A program made the position numbers and the translations under genes. From NCBI RefSeq assembly GCF_964204645.1, contig NC_134032.1, forward strand, positions 8,116,275 through 8,180,274: 64,000 nucleotides of DNA, written 5' to 3'. This DNA is from Tubulanus polymorphus. Lineage: Eukaryota; Nemertea; Palaeonemertea; Tubulaniformes; Tubulanidae. Below are positions 44,225-53,843 of this stretch, one piece after another; within the stretch, counting starts at the first letter, position 1; the number at the start of each line of letters is the position of its first letter. The notes under the pieces are model-generated. The model did not search any database, had not been told where the DNA came from, and saw only the letters and a list, made by a program, of their open reading frames with translations.

Positions 44225-45130
44225 TATTCATTCAAATTTTGTTTGTGATTTAATGTTTCAAGATGTCTATTATGATTCCTTTGAAATTGAACGTGTCCAC
44301 ACTACCAATTTTTTGGGGGTTTTAATAGATGAAAAACTGTCATGGGATGATCACATAAAATCTGTATGTAAAAAAGCAAGTTGTCTTCCAATTCTTTACG
44401 TACCTTGTATTTATCCTTAATAGACCCATATCTTCAATATTGTAACATTGTTTGGGGAAGAACTTCCTGATTATAAACTGCATCCATTAACAATTCTACA
44501 AAAACGTGCTGTCCGTTTGGTCAGCAAATCCCATTATTTAGAACACACTGATCCAATTTTTGCTCGGTTAAATATACTTGAAATTAAGAATATTAACAAA
44601 CTCCAACTAGCTATTTTTGTACATAAATTCGTCAATTCAAAATTGCCTAGGACCTTTCACAACTATTGGAACTTCAATTATCAAATTCATAGTAAACCTA
44701 CGCATAATAGATTTAGAATAAGATTGCCTTATTTTAGAACTGTAACTAGAAAATCTTCTGTCAAAATATCCGGTCCCCTATTATGGAACACTCTATCTGA
44801 ATCAATTCAAACTATTCAAAGCGAACCTGCCTTTAAGCGTACCTACATCAAATCATTATTCACACTTTGTAAATTTTCATTCTATACAAACCTATGTTAA
44901 TGTGTAATATGTGAAACTTTTTTTTTTCTTTTCGCCTGTAAATTACTTGTGTGCATGATGTGTGAGAGTGATGAATGTGGTGTGGATGCTTCTGGGTGAT
45001 ACGGCTTAGATAGACTGTTTCAGTCTCTCCGTGTAGCCCTATTATCCTGTTACATTTTTCTTCGTCTAATCGTACTTATTATATCGATCAATAATGTAAC
45101 ATCGTAATGAAAATAAATTTCAATTTCAAC
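44225..45130 (+). mobile_element. 5'-truncated LINE (non-LTR retrotransposon)
   Basis: Frames read TNFLGVLIDEKLSWDDHIK (end of the RT domain), then an uninterrupted 150-residue piece at 44448-44900 with LHPLTILQKRAVRLVSKSHY, FARLNILEIKNINKLQLAIF and SGPLLWNTLSESIQ. A non-coding tail to about 45130 carries AATAAA. The upstream part is broken by stops and shifts. Family is of the CR1/jockey/L2 kind. Confidence 0.8.
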
Positions 45131-45202
45131 GCAACTCTAGGCTACTTGTTCGGTACAGAGATAATAAGATCTCCCTTCTGTACGTATTTTACATGATTCT
45201 GC

Positions 45203-46369
45203 TCATCTACGTCGCGGGCAACCTTTGAATGCGAGCGATCGGAACTTTTTACTAGATAAACAGTAAACAACAAAATTGACAGAGGAATCAATCTGAACAA
45301 ACATAGCCGCCACAAAGAAGAAATCAAGATTTGGGATGAAACCTCTGAAATTAAAAAATTTATTAAGCAATTTGTGCACAGCCATTGGCATTTCGAGTAA
45401 AGCAAACGTTGTTACAACTGAAATCGCTAATAAAACAGCTTGGTTATCATTAATTTTTTGAGTGCTTATTTCCGAGCGCCTTTTAGACGCTATATACAGT
45501 GAATATACTAGTATTATGTTTGCGAGAAATATACCAAAAAATGGTACAAATATGCCTGAGAAGTGCATGAGATTAATTGTCTTTTGAATTCGGAGAGAGG
45601 GGCGCATTTCAATCCGAAGGTTTTCTCTAAAAGGGCAAACAACGTGAATCTGTTCAACACCTCTGACAAAATACTGCCAGCCTTGAGTAACTACACTCAA
45701 AATAACTATCAATGATAAACAAATGTTACACGTCGATTTAGTACAGATGAGTTTGGACTTTAATGGAAAGAACACGACAATCAATCGTTCTAAACTGATC
45801 AACATAGTTAGTAGATTTCTAATCATTTTAGAAATTCCTTGCACCATGTTTGTGTGGCGGTGGTGAATTGAACCAATGAAATGATTGCGGCCAAAATAAT
45901 AAATGTTCTGGCCGTACGTAAGCATGCCGTCGAAATATCTTCCAGACTTTGAAACAGCTGTACCCAGTAGAAACATATTATCCGCTATCGTTAGCTGACG
46001 TAAAATGTAATACGTGGTTATTACACTTTTAAAACGAAATAGAACGAAATACGTGTAAGCATTAAGGAAAAATCCAGTAGTCCACACTACAGGAAAACAG
46101 TAAACAAACACGATTACTATGTTGACAATTTCCTTGTTGACTGGACAAATTTCCTCAAATGTAGCATTGGGCCATGTCGCATTTCCTTCGTCACTAACCG
46201 CTGGTGTTTTCAGGAACATACCCAGGTTTCTAGAAAGACTCCGACCTCTGATTAACTTTCGACAGACGGTCTGGTAATTTCTGAATGGATACGCCTTTAT
46301 GATTTCAATAGAAAAGCCCTTTTGAAACTGAATCGACCAAAGACACGTGCCGTATAGCGGAAACGTCAA
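45203..46369 (-). CDS. Rhodopsin-like (class A) GPCR, intronless
   Basis: 388 residues at the plasma membrane. After an N-terminal region with N-glycosylation sites (GNATW, PNATF) come seven hydrophobic segments: about 82-104, 116-136, 156-190 (ending LLTMLISLERLIVVFFP), 215-234, 268-290, 310-330 and 340-365. The DRY motif is LER, and the NPxxY region is degenerate (NFVVYCL). First-loop residues RQLTIADNMFLLG resemble LSVADxxxLLG. It fits the FMRFamide/peptide or orphan receptor expansions of lophotrochozoans; ligand unknown. The true start could be internal, since the first 45 residues are not typical. Confidence 0.85.
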   Translation of the reverse strand: MTFPLYGTCLWSIQFQKGFSIEIIKAYPFRNYQTVCRKLIRGRSLSRNLGMFLKTPAVSDEGNATWPNATFEEICPVNKEIVNIVIVFVYCFPVVWTTGFFLNAYTYFVLFRFKSVITTYYILRQLTIADNMFLLGTAVSKSGRYFDGMLTYGQNIYYFGRNHFIGSIHHRHTNMVQGISKMIRNLLTMLISLERLIVVFFPLKSKLICTKSTCNICLSLIVILSVVTQGWQYFVRGVEQIHVVCPFRENLRIEMRPSLRIQKTINLMHFSGIFVPFFGIFLANIILVYSLYIASKRRSEISTQKINDNQAVLLAISVVTTFALLEMPMAVHKLLNKFFNFRGFIPNLDFFFVAAMFVQIDSSVNFVVYCLSSKKFRSLAFKGCPRRR

Positions 46370-46643
46370 TTCTGGCTAATTTTCATCCCATGATCTTCAA
46401 CATAAATGCATTTAGCGCATTTCTTCGTTTCCATTCATCTATTCAGACATAGATATATTCCCTTTGTTATCTTATAAAAGCCCATGATACATTTTGAGTG
46501 TAATGTCAGGCCACTATAAATAGTATATATAATTTGTGCCAGCGTGGTTTATTGCATCGGCAGAAGTGCCTGGGCAGTGATATTAACACATAAGGAATTG
46601 TGTTAATTCGACCGGTATTTCCAAAATAACAGGCCCGTGAGTA

Positions 46644-46759
46644 AATAGGAATAAGTTGGTTCAGGCCAAAGATCGAAGGGTCGAAAAAATAAATTCTCGC
46701 ACACTCGAATTTATTTTTTCAACCCTTCAACTTTCAACCTGAACCAACTTATTCCTATT
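46644..46759. repeat. Large palindrome upstream of virus-like ORF, locus A
   Basis: Arms AATAGGAATAAGTTGGTTCA ... and its complement face each other across a spacer TCGCACACTC. The arms contain CCAAAGATCGAAGGGTCGA. The equivalent structure at 61584-61797 has the same plan. Confidence 0.8.
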
Positions 46760-46841
46760 GAGTCTAATAATATTCATATTTATGAATATCATATAAATTA
46801 TATTAAATGAAATCAATTTTAATAAAAAATTTGATATTAAA

Positions 46842-47718
46842 ATGGAAGCAAATAAGAAGTACTTATGGTGGCTGATAAGGGCCATAGCGTAAAATTCCTG
46901 GTATGCAAATGAGGGCGCCAGAACGCCAGAACGCCAAAACGAAAAAAACGTCCAATTTTCTCTAAAAGTTCGTTTTGGCGCGCCAAAACAACGAATATTC
47001 CGTTTTGGCGCCCCCGCCAAAACGAACTTTCATTTTGGCGCCCCCGCCAAAACAACGAAAAACGTCCAATTTTCTCTAAAAGTTCGTTTTGGAGCGCCAA
47101 AACAAAGAAAATTCCGTTTTGGCGCCCCCGCCAAAACGAACTTTCATTTTGGCGCCCCCGCCAAAACGAACTTTCGTTTTGGCGCCCCCGCCAAAACAAC
47201 GAAAAACGTCGAAATTTCTCTAAAAGTTCGTTTTGGCGCGCCAAAACAACGAATATTCCGTTTTGGTGCCCCCGCCAAAACGAACTTTCATTTTGGCGCC
47301 CCCGCCAAAACGAACTTTCGTTTTGGCGCCCCCGCCAAAACAACGAAAAACGTCCAATTTTCTCTAAAAGTTCGTTTTGGCGCGCCAAAACAAAGAAAAT
47401 TCCGTTTTGGCGCCCCCGCCAAAACGAACTTTCATTTTGGCACCCCCGCCAAAACGAAATTTTCTTTGTTTTGGCGCGCCAAAACGAACTTTTAGAGAAA
47501 ATTGGAGGTTTTTTTCGTTTTGGCGTTCTGGCGTTCTGGCGCCCTCATTTACATACCAGGAATTTTACGCTATGGCCCTTATCAGCCACCATAAGTACTA
47601 CTGTCCAACGTGTAAAATTAATATAGATAAATCTCAAAACGCAAGGCATAATAAAACTAAATCTCACTTAGAGAATGATTTGAAATTAGAATATAAAGAT
47701 GATATATTAGAGACTTAA
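46842..47718 (+). pseudogene. Zinc-finger ORF of virus-like element, interrupted by fold-back element
   Basis: The ATG at 46842 starts MEANK, as in the intact copy at 61879. After 22 bases the coding frame is split by the element at 46864-47593 and its target duplication, and resumes with CPTCKINIDKSQNARHNKTK. It ends at a TAA (47716-47718); further in frame a second finger YKCDTCNQSF follows before another stop. Confidence 0.82.
46864..47593. mobile_element. GCGC-palindrome fold-back element, copy 2
   Basis: Starts TATGGTGGCTGATAAGGGCC and ends with the complement GGCCCTTATCAGCCACCATA. Target duplication AGTACT at 46858-46863 and 47594-47599. The interior carries many more GGCGCCCCCGCCAAAACGAA units than copy 1 (730 versus 466 bases), so the array expands or contracts. 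No transposase. Confidence 0.92.
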
Positions 47719-48072
47719 TTAGAAGAATTAAAGAATGAAAAAGAAATATATAAATGTGATACGTGTAATCAATCATTCAGTAACCAATAAGGGTAAAAAA
47801 ACATTCTAGAGCGAAAGGTTTCAGCGAACTCTAACTCTTTTTCAATTTCAAGTGTGAGTAAAGTGTGATTGAAATAATTCATATTTAAAACATTGAATAT
47901 TTATATGCGTTAGATTCTTGTTTTTTTTTACATAAAAAGTGTAAGTAAAGTGTTAGTAAAAATAATTCATATTTTAAACATATTTTAATATTTGAATTTG
48001 TATGAGTTAGATTTTTAAACATAAAAAGTGTGAGTAAAGTGTGAGTGAAATAATTCATATTTTTAAAAACTA

Positions 48073-48188
48073 ATTTATATATCTATGTACTAGACGTACG
48101 AGTAAGAATCCAAGAATTCTTACTTTCTTACTTTCTTGGCAAGAATCTTGGATTCTTACTCGTACCTCTCGTACGTAGATATATAAAT
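48073..48188. repeat. Hairpin repeat
   Basis: GTACGAGTAAGAATCCAAGA at the left is complementary to TCTTGGATTCTTACTCGTAC at the right, within longer TATATATCTA / TAGATATATA arms. Confidence 0.8.
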
Positions 48189-48383
48189 AATTTTGTAAAA
48201 ATTACAAATATAAATTATTAATCTAAGTATAGAAATTTAAGTGGAAACATATAATTTATTCATTTTTATATATTTCAGGCAATATATTTTATATTTTCAG
48301 CTAATTTAACAGTCTATTGCTTAATTTGAATTATATAATTTATCATTTAATTCGTGAATGTATTTATGATTCCTTAATGATTT

Positions 48384-48554
48384 TTAATTTTTATACCTTT
48401 TATTACATATTTCACAGCATTTGATATTATTCAATCTTTCTGAAATATGATTTATGTTATCTTTTAATTCGGTGTATCTAATTTTGCAATTATCATAAAA
48501 TTCTAATAACTGTTTTAATGAGTAAACTGAGAATGAAACTAATCCTGAAACCAT
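48384..48554 (-). CDS. Small ORF of virus-like element (CxxC protein)
   Basis: 56 residues from ATG at 48554; in-frame codons continue upstream to about 48625. MVSGLVSFSVYSLKQLLEFY is mildly hydrophobic and the end is CCEICNKRYKN. It is AT-rich with AAA/ATA/TTA codons unlike the host exons. No family named; its position in the locus suggests a viral-type gene remnant. Confidence 0.55.
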   Translation of the reverse strand: MVSGLVSFSVYSLKQLLEFYDNCKIRYTELKDNINHISERLNNIKCCEICNKRYKN

Positions 48555-48687
48555 AATTATTAATTTCAGTTGCTCTTGATTTCTGTAAATAAGATGTAAT
48601 AAATTTAATATATTTTCACTCCTTTTTATAGTTAAAATATATAAAGTAGATTAAATTAAAAGATGCTGTTTTAATCCTCTAATTCTT

Positions 48688-48879
48688 TTAAATTTTTTTA
48701 TTCTTTGTATTTTTATGATTTCCATTTAATTTCTTTAATTTCTTACTCAATTTCATATTTTCATTCATTAGATCTTTACTAATATTCTCGTAATAAAAGT
48801 ATAGCGCAGCCAATATTAACCCTCCAGCGACCAAATAATGTTTCAAATCACCACTTCCAGTTGGAATGAAACCATCCAT
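48688..48879 (-). CDS. Small membrane protein of virus-like element
   Basis: 63 residues: MDGFIPTGSGDLKHY, one membrane segment LVAGGLILAALYFYY, then a basic Lys/Asn-rich tail. Composition matches the AT-rich element. Similar small one-TM proteins are common in virophage and polinton-like elements; no specific family is claimed. Confidence 0.55.
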   Translation of the reverse strand: MDGFIPTGSGDLKHYLVAGGLILAALYFYYENISKDLMNENMKLSKKLKKLNGNHKNTKNKKI

Positions 48880-49019
48880 TTATTTAAAGAAAAAAAAATA
48901 AAAGTAATTTGAAGTATCTTATTTTGAATAACTCATACAGCTTAATCTTATTTCAATATAGAATTATTATTTTTTCCATAATTGATATGTTTAATTGTCT
49001 GATAATGCTTTTATCTATG

Positions 49020-49140
49020 TTATTTTAAATATTTACCTCCGCAATAACAATACACTTTTTCATTAGGATTGAATTTTCTAAATTCATCATTTTCATCATA
49101 ATTTGATGGAATAGTATCAAGTAGAAATAACGATCTCGAT
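49020..49140 (-). pseudogene. 5'-truncated ORF of virus-like element
   Basis: An open frame without a start reads SLFLLDTIPSNYDENDEF and NEKVYCYCGGKYLK before a TAA near 49026. The CYCGG end suggests a zinc-binding tail. Confidence 0.45.
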
Positions 49141-49146
49141 TAATGT

Positions 49147-49371
49147 ATGTATTTCAATACGACTGTACTAGATAAATCGTGGCATCATAAGAAACTTAAA
49201 TTACAAGCTTTTAGATTCAGGTTTGTTGAATGGGATTTTCAGGGGCAACAAAACGAATGTGGCATTATATTGGTGGGAGGTATAACGGACTTCGACTTAT
49301 ATACATTATGCGTATACAAAAGATGGCAAGGTAGATACGCATATACGGATAAAATTGAATATTTAGATTAG
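49147..49371 (+). CDS. Short ORF, unknown
   Basis: 74 residues with FRFVEWDFQGQQNECGIILV and TLCVYKRWQGRYAY. Not recognised. It lies between the virus-like remnant and the GPCR gene and could belong to either or be chance. Confidence 0.25.
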   Translation: MYFNTTVLDKSWHHKKLKLQAFRFRFVEWDFQGQQNECGIILVGGITDFDLYTLCVYKRWQGRYAYTDKIEYLD

Positions 49372-49701
49372 AGATTGTTGTTGAAAATCCTTACATTTGT
49401 GATAAAATCCGTTGCAATCGATTATCTTTTTTCTTCCGTTTTGGTTCCTGCGTGCGCGCGCGCCATACGTACGAATTATTGGCCATGATAATCGTGAAGC
49501 TTGCGCTGTTGATAATTCCTCACTACAGGTCGATTATTGTGCATTGGTTGACATGTATTGACCAATTAGATCTATTTCACTACACAGGCTACAACCGTTG
49601 ATTGGTCTAGCAACTGCAGGGGCTGGCCTGTTGTATTTGGGACAAATTCTACTAGAAAAACTATTTTGACTTTGCGTTCGTCGTCTGAAGGCCCCAATAT
49701 C

Positions 49702-50751
49702 CTAACTCGAACAATAGCAAAAATGAATGATTTTACGAAGCTCATTTCTTATTTCGACCCCGGTCAAAATATAAAGAAAAAAATTTATACCGTAATTAGT
49801 GACATAAAGCAAAGTTAAAAGATCATTTAGTATTATGACGAGTGGAATTTTCGACTTGTAGGATTCGGTGGTCTGAAAAATCCAATGGGGGGAGCATAAC
49901 AACAAAAATGAAAAGGTCACAACTAACGTCATCAACAGGACAACTCTGTTCATTTTAGAAGATTTTCTTTCGGCTTGTTCACTTCGACGCCCTGTGAATT
50001 TTCTGCTTCGAAGAATAACCAGTATCAGTACGTTGGCAATCAGGATAATGGTTGCCGGCACGTAAAACACCGTAAACGCGTAGGCAACCTTTAACGTAGC
50101 GTTAAGATCATCGTAATGCATGTATACGCATTGGCTTTGCGGAGCGTAGAATCGAACACTGAAATAATGTATGAACCCTGAAGGCATGCACCATAACGTA
50201 ACGAGAAGCGCGATGATACGTGCAGTTTTAACTTTGTTCAGACGTCTGGTCATGAAAGGAAAGGACACGCAGGCTAGACGTTCTACGGAAACCACTGCAA
50301 TAAACCACGAAGACATATTCTGGAAAATGTGCAACAAGTTATTGACAGCGATGCACGCCGGTGTGTTGTGGAACGTCACCAATACATCTCGGCCGAAACA
50401 CTTACGTAGGAAATTCAACCAAAACAAAAGTCTAGCTATTAGGACGAACGCGTCGGTGATGGCGATCACGGAAAAATATACGCAATAGGTTCGGCTCCGT
50501 AGTTTAATCTGCATGATAAAAAGTGTCATCGAGTTACCGAAAAGTCCAACGAAAATGATAGCTGGTAGAACGATCAGTGTCAACCAGTACTGTGTTTTTC
50601 TCATATACTTTATATCCGGAATGAATTTGTTCTCAATTTCTGCAGACCAGTAAACGAATTCATATGGCTTTGTGATATTTTCAATTGAATTAGACATTTC
50701 AAGAGCTATTGTATCGCTTCGAGAACTCGAACTATTGTTCACTCGACACAA
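49702..50751 (-). CDS. Rhodopsin-like (class A) peptide-type GPCR, intronless
   Basis: 349 residues at the plasma membrane. Seven membrane segments at about 53-78 (LPAIIFVGLFGNSMTLFIM, with the TM1 GN), 90-110, 130-158 (SSWFIAVVSVERLACVSFPF; ERL replaces DRY), 172-192, 220-247, 269-292 (LVVTFSFLLLCSPHWIF) and 303-325 (NYGINFFLYIL, replacing NPxxY). Cys before TM3 and in the second outer loop (SQCVYMHYDD) can form the usual disulfide. Matches FMRFamide/peptide receptor-like lophotrochozoan GPCRs; ligand unknown. Confidence 0.9.
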   Translation of the reverse strand: MCRVNNSSSSRSDTIALEMSNSIENITKPYEFVYWSAEIENKFIPDIKYMRKTQYWLTLIVLPAIIFVGLFGNSMTLFIMQIKLRSRTYCVYFSVIAITDAFVLIARLLFWLNFLRKCFGRDVLVTFHNTPACIAVNNLLHIFQNMSSWFIAVVSVERLACVSFPFMTRRLNKVKTARIIALLVTLWCMPSGFIHYFSVRFYAPQSQCVYMHYDDLNATLKVAYAFTVFYVPATIILIANVLILVILRSRKFTGRRSEQAERKSSKMNRVVLLMTLVVTFSFLLLCSPHWIFQTTESYKSKIPLVIILNDLLTLLYVTNYGINFFLYILTGVEIRNELRKIIHFCYCSS

Positions 50752-53561
50752 TTGAAAGTTGTAAACGTATGGATGATAACTTAATCATATATAAATAGAA
50801 AGTCTATTTCAATTGTGTTATACGCCCTGGGGTATTGTTAAGAAATGAATGCCAATTTCTATTAGTTTGAGAAGCGATACTTCGAAAGAAATAATTTAAT
50901 TCATTTGTCCAACAACAACACGCGTTTATTTTAGTGTCATTCATTTTGCAAGCCTGAAAAACATTGCAATACGCTTACGTTGGCTTTTCTAGAATACAGT
51001 TGACTCTCTCAAATCCGCTGACATCATCACTTCGCCTTCTAGTCGCAGTGTGGCGTTTTCTGCAGTAGCAATAAGCCACACAATATAAGCACATTTAAGG
51101 TTTCCAGGTGCCATGCCTTGGCTACCAGCTGGACCCACATAGAAGAATTTTCTCGCTATTTTTAGGGTTTTCTGTTACTTCACAGAAAACCCTATTGAGA
51201 TTCGCGTATTTCTTATTAGGGTTTCTACTGCTTTCGCATATTAGGGTTTCTGCTGCTTTCGCAGAAACTCTCTTGTAATTCTGTTGATTATTATTATTAT
51301 CATAAATTTCTCACTTTCTAGCCAAAAATTTTTCATAAATGTATCTTCTCTCAGATTCGACTACTAACAGCTAATAAACGTTATAATAAACATTCAATTG
51401 TGACAGAAATATAACTCAGCGCCTGACCATTTCGAATTTGCGTATTGTAATTTATCATGAATTAATCCCGCATTATTACTGGGTCTAAACAGCAAATAAG
51501 AATGTCGTAAGAATCATCATCCATTGATTAATGTACATCCCGAAAAGCCTACAAATTACCGGACGACCTTGAGCTTCAAACTCAACCGTAAATCACGGAT
51601 TCGGACTAACCATTAGTCCGGATCCGTCATATCCCACGACCGATAACTACAGCCGGTGCGCAATAAGTGTCTTATTAATGAAACATGGCGGATGGTTGAA
51701 ATCATTTTCGGCATAAACTTATCTCGGAGTTTTAGGACCTTAATGAATTTCACGAAATCATGATCCTTAAAATGAGTTAATTGGTTAATTCTATTCGTAA
51801 ATCAATTAACGTTGGCTACATTTCCTGCAGATTTCTGGCTCGATTCAACGTAATATGGACAGAAATGGTAGGAATTTTCGTACGGAATTTTACTTTCGCG
51901 TTCACTCGACGACTCAGATCGATGACAACGACAGCAGATTTTACGTAATTTAAGGTGAGAATCCGTTAACCAGGGAATATTTTACATGATTTCTTTATAA
52001 TATTAGTACATTTCGTAGCAAATGAGTACTCGGTGAAGCAATGATCATTGTTGGCTAGCTACTTTACCTAGCTTTTTTTTTGGGGGGGTACACCTAGAAT
52101 AGGCCCTAAATGTAGTGTGTAGTGCGTAGAGTCAGTGGAAAGCCTAAGTTGTTAGTAAGGGGCTGCTTTACACTTATGTGTGCGACTATTTATTACTTTC
52201 TTTCCAGCTATTATTCGTGGATTGAACTGGTCACTACGGTCTTCAATTCTTGCAGATGGTGGAAATAAATTTAAACCATAGTGTGCAAGTGTACGTTCCA
52301 AATCAAGCTTTTTCGTCATTGTCGTAACTTAAGCGCAACTGTCTCAGATGCTGTAAGTACTTGACGTTTTATGTGATTGTTATTTTTTCAGTTGCCATGT
52401 TTACAATATTTGGATAAGTAATCAGTTATTATACTTTCTTTCACTCCTCTATGATATTATAAAACAGAGTAATTATTTCATTTGATTGCTTAATTACAGG
52501 TGGGAAGAGGTCGGATGGCATGACAATCGACTGTGGCTGACTAATTAGTGCGAGTAGATCAGGCGTTTCAAAAGGTGTAGCCAAAATGCTTGTATCATCA
52601 GGGGGTAGAAAAATATCTGAAGATAAATGAAAACTTCACCTCATTGATCGTCAGTTCATTTTGCTGGAATTTTTTCGCCTGGATAAATCAACACGTCATT
52701 CAGTTCAAAATCTGTGCTCAGTAGAATTTCTTTCAATAAAATGAAAATTTAATTGACTTATTTTTATGTATTCATGATTGAAATTGAATGGATCTTAAAA
52801 CCAGAGAAAGCATTCGTCTTCAGAAATTTAGAAAATCCTAGACTCAAATTCTGTGAAGTCAGTTAAGGTCTTTTGCTCGAATCAAGCCGAGGGCTCAGGT
52901 GGCTAAAATTCAATTCCTCAATGTCCTATAATGCAGAGTATGATAAAGTTTACACACTGAAAAACGTTGGGCTGTGTAAGTGTAATTTGGATAAGTTAGC
53001 AATATAATGACCGCCCTGGCCCGCTGCATCTGCGACATGAACAAGTTAGACTCTGTTGCTTTGATGCTTTGACAAACGGACTCCTAAGCAAGATGACCTG
53101 CCAAATCAAATGTAAATTAAGAAAGAAAACAACACAATTGATCAGTCAATGCCTTGCGTCTTCAAAAAATTTTCCCGAAAATATTTCTTTTTCTGGCCAA
53201 CACCTGCCTCGACACGCGACGTTCAAGTTGATACAACTGCCATAGGGGGACCATATATCTTCGGTATCCTCAAAGTCACTTTGATTAGACTTGGTACATC
53301 AGTACTTTTTACATGGTAGCCCTTTTGGATCCACATAATCCAGCATACTGTTGACCCAGGTTATGAGAGTTAGAAAAGATCGTTTTCCCTGCATGATACC
53401 GGGATGACGACTCTAAAAAACATGTCGTCTCATTGAATGGGGCTAAATTTTCGATGTTTAGGGCCCGACAGTGCTTTTGTAACGTTGATTCATCAAAATT
53501 TGCACGGAGTATTTGTATCATGAGGATTGTATCAAAAGTACACAAATAATTATTTAGAGTC
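50752..53561. other. Intergenic, no supported gene
   Basis: Contains the AGGGTTTTCTGTTACTTC palindromic repeat at about 51150-51300, related to 60-146. A minus-strand ORF at 53309-53545 (NSHNLGQQYAGLCGSKRATM end) might be a retroelement relic but is not assigned. Confidence 0.5.
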
Positions 53562-53566
53562 GGGTC

Positions 53567-53799
53567 TGTGAATACTATAATAGTGAATACTGTAATGCTG
53601 TAATCTGGATTTAACTGTATGCAGTGTATACCATTTCAAGCATGAATTCTCTTTTATATGTTAAAGCAGTTTGTGATTTACACATCATTGAACACAAGTA
53701 TTTATACTGTTGAGCCCTGTACTGTGGGTGAGAAATAAACTAGACGTCTTCTAATACAGTCGTTTCGTCGTTCGTAATCTAACAGGGAAGGCGTTTACA
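53567..53799 (+). repeat. 5' LTR
   Basis: TG...CA-bounded, 233 bases, 98-99 percent identical to the 3' LTR by eye. It contains AATAAA near the R/U5 side. Confidence 0.95.
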
Positions 53800-53843
53800 T
53801 GGTCCCTCGAGCCGTAGAGTTGTAGAACTGAGAAAACTGCTAC

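Noticed and set aside
46727-47718. A 183-residue ORF and overlapping ORFs in the second GCGC element
   Set aside because: Same repeat translation; only the MEANK start and the CPTCKIN end are real coding sequence, from the interrupted host ORF.
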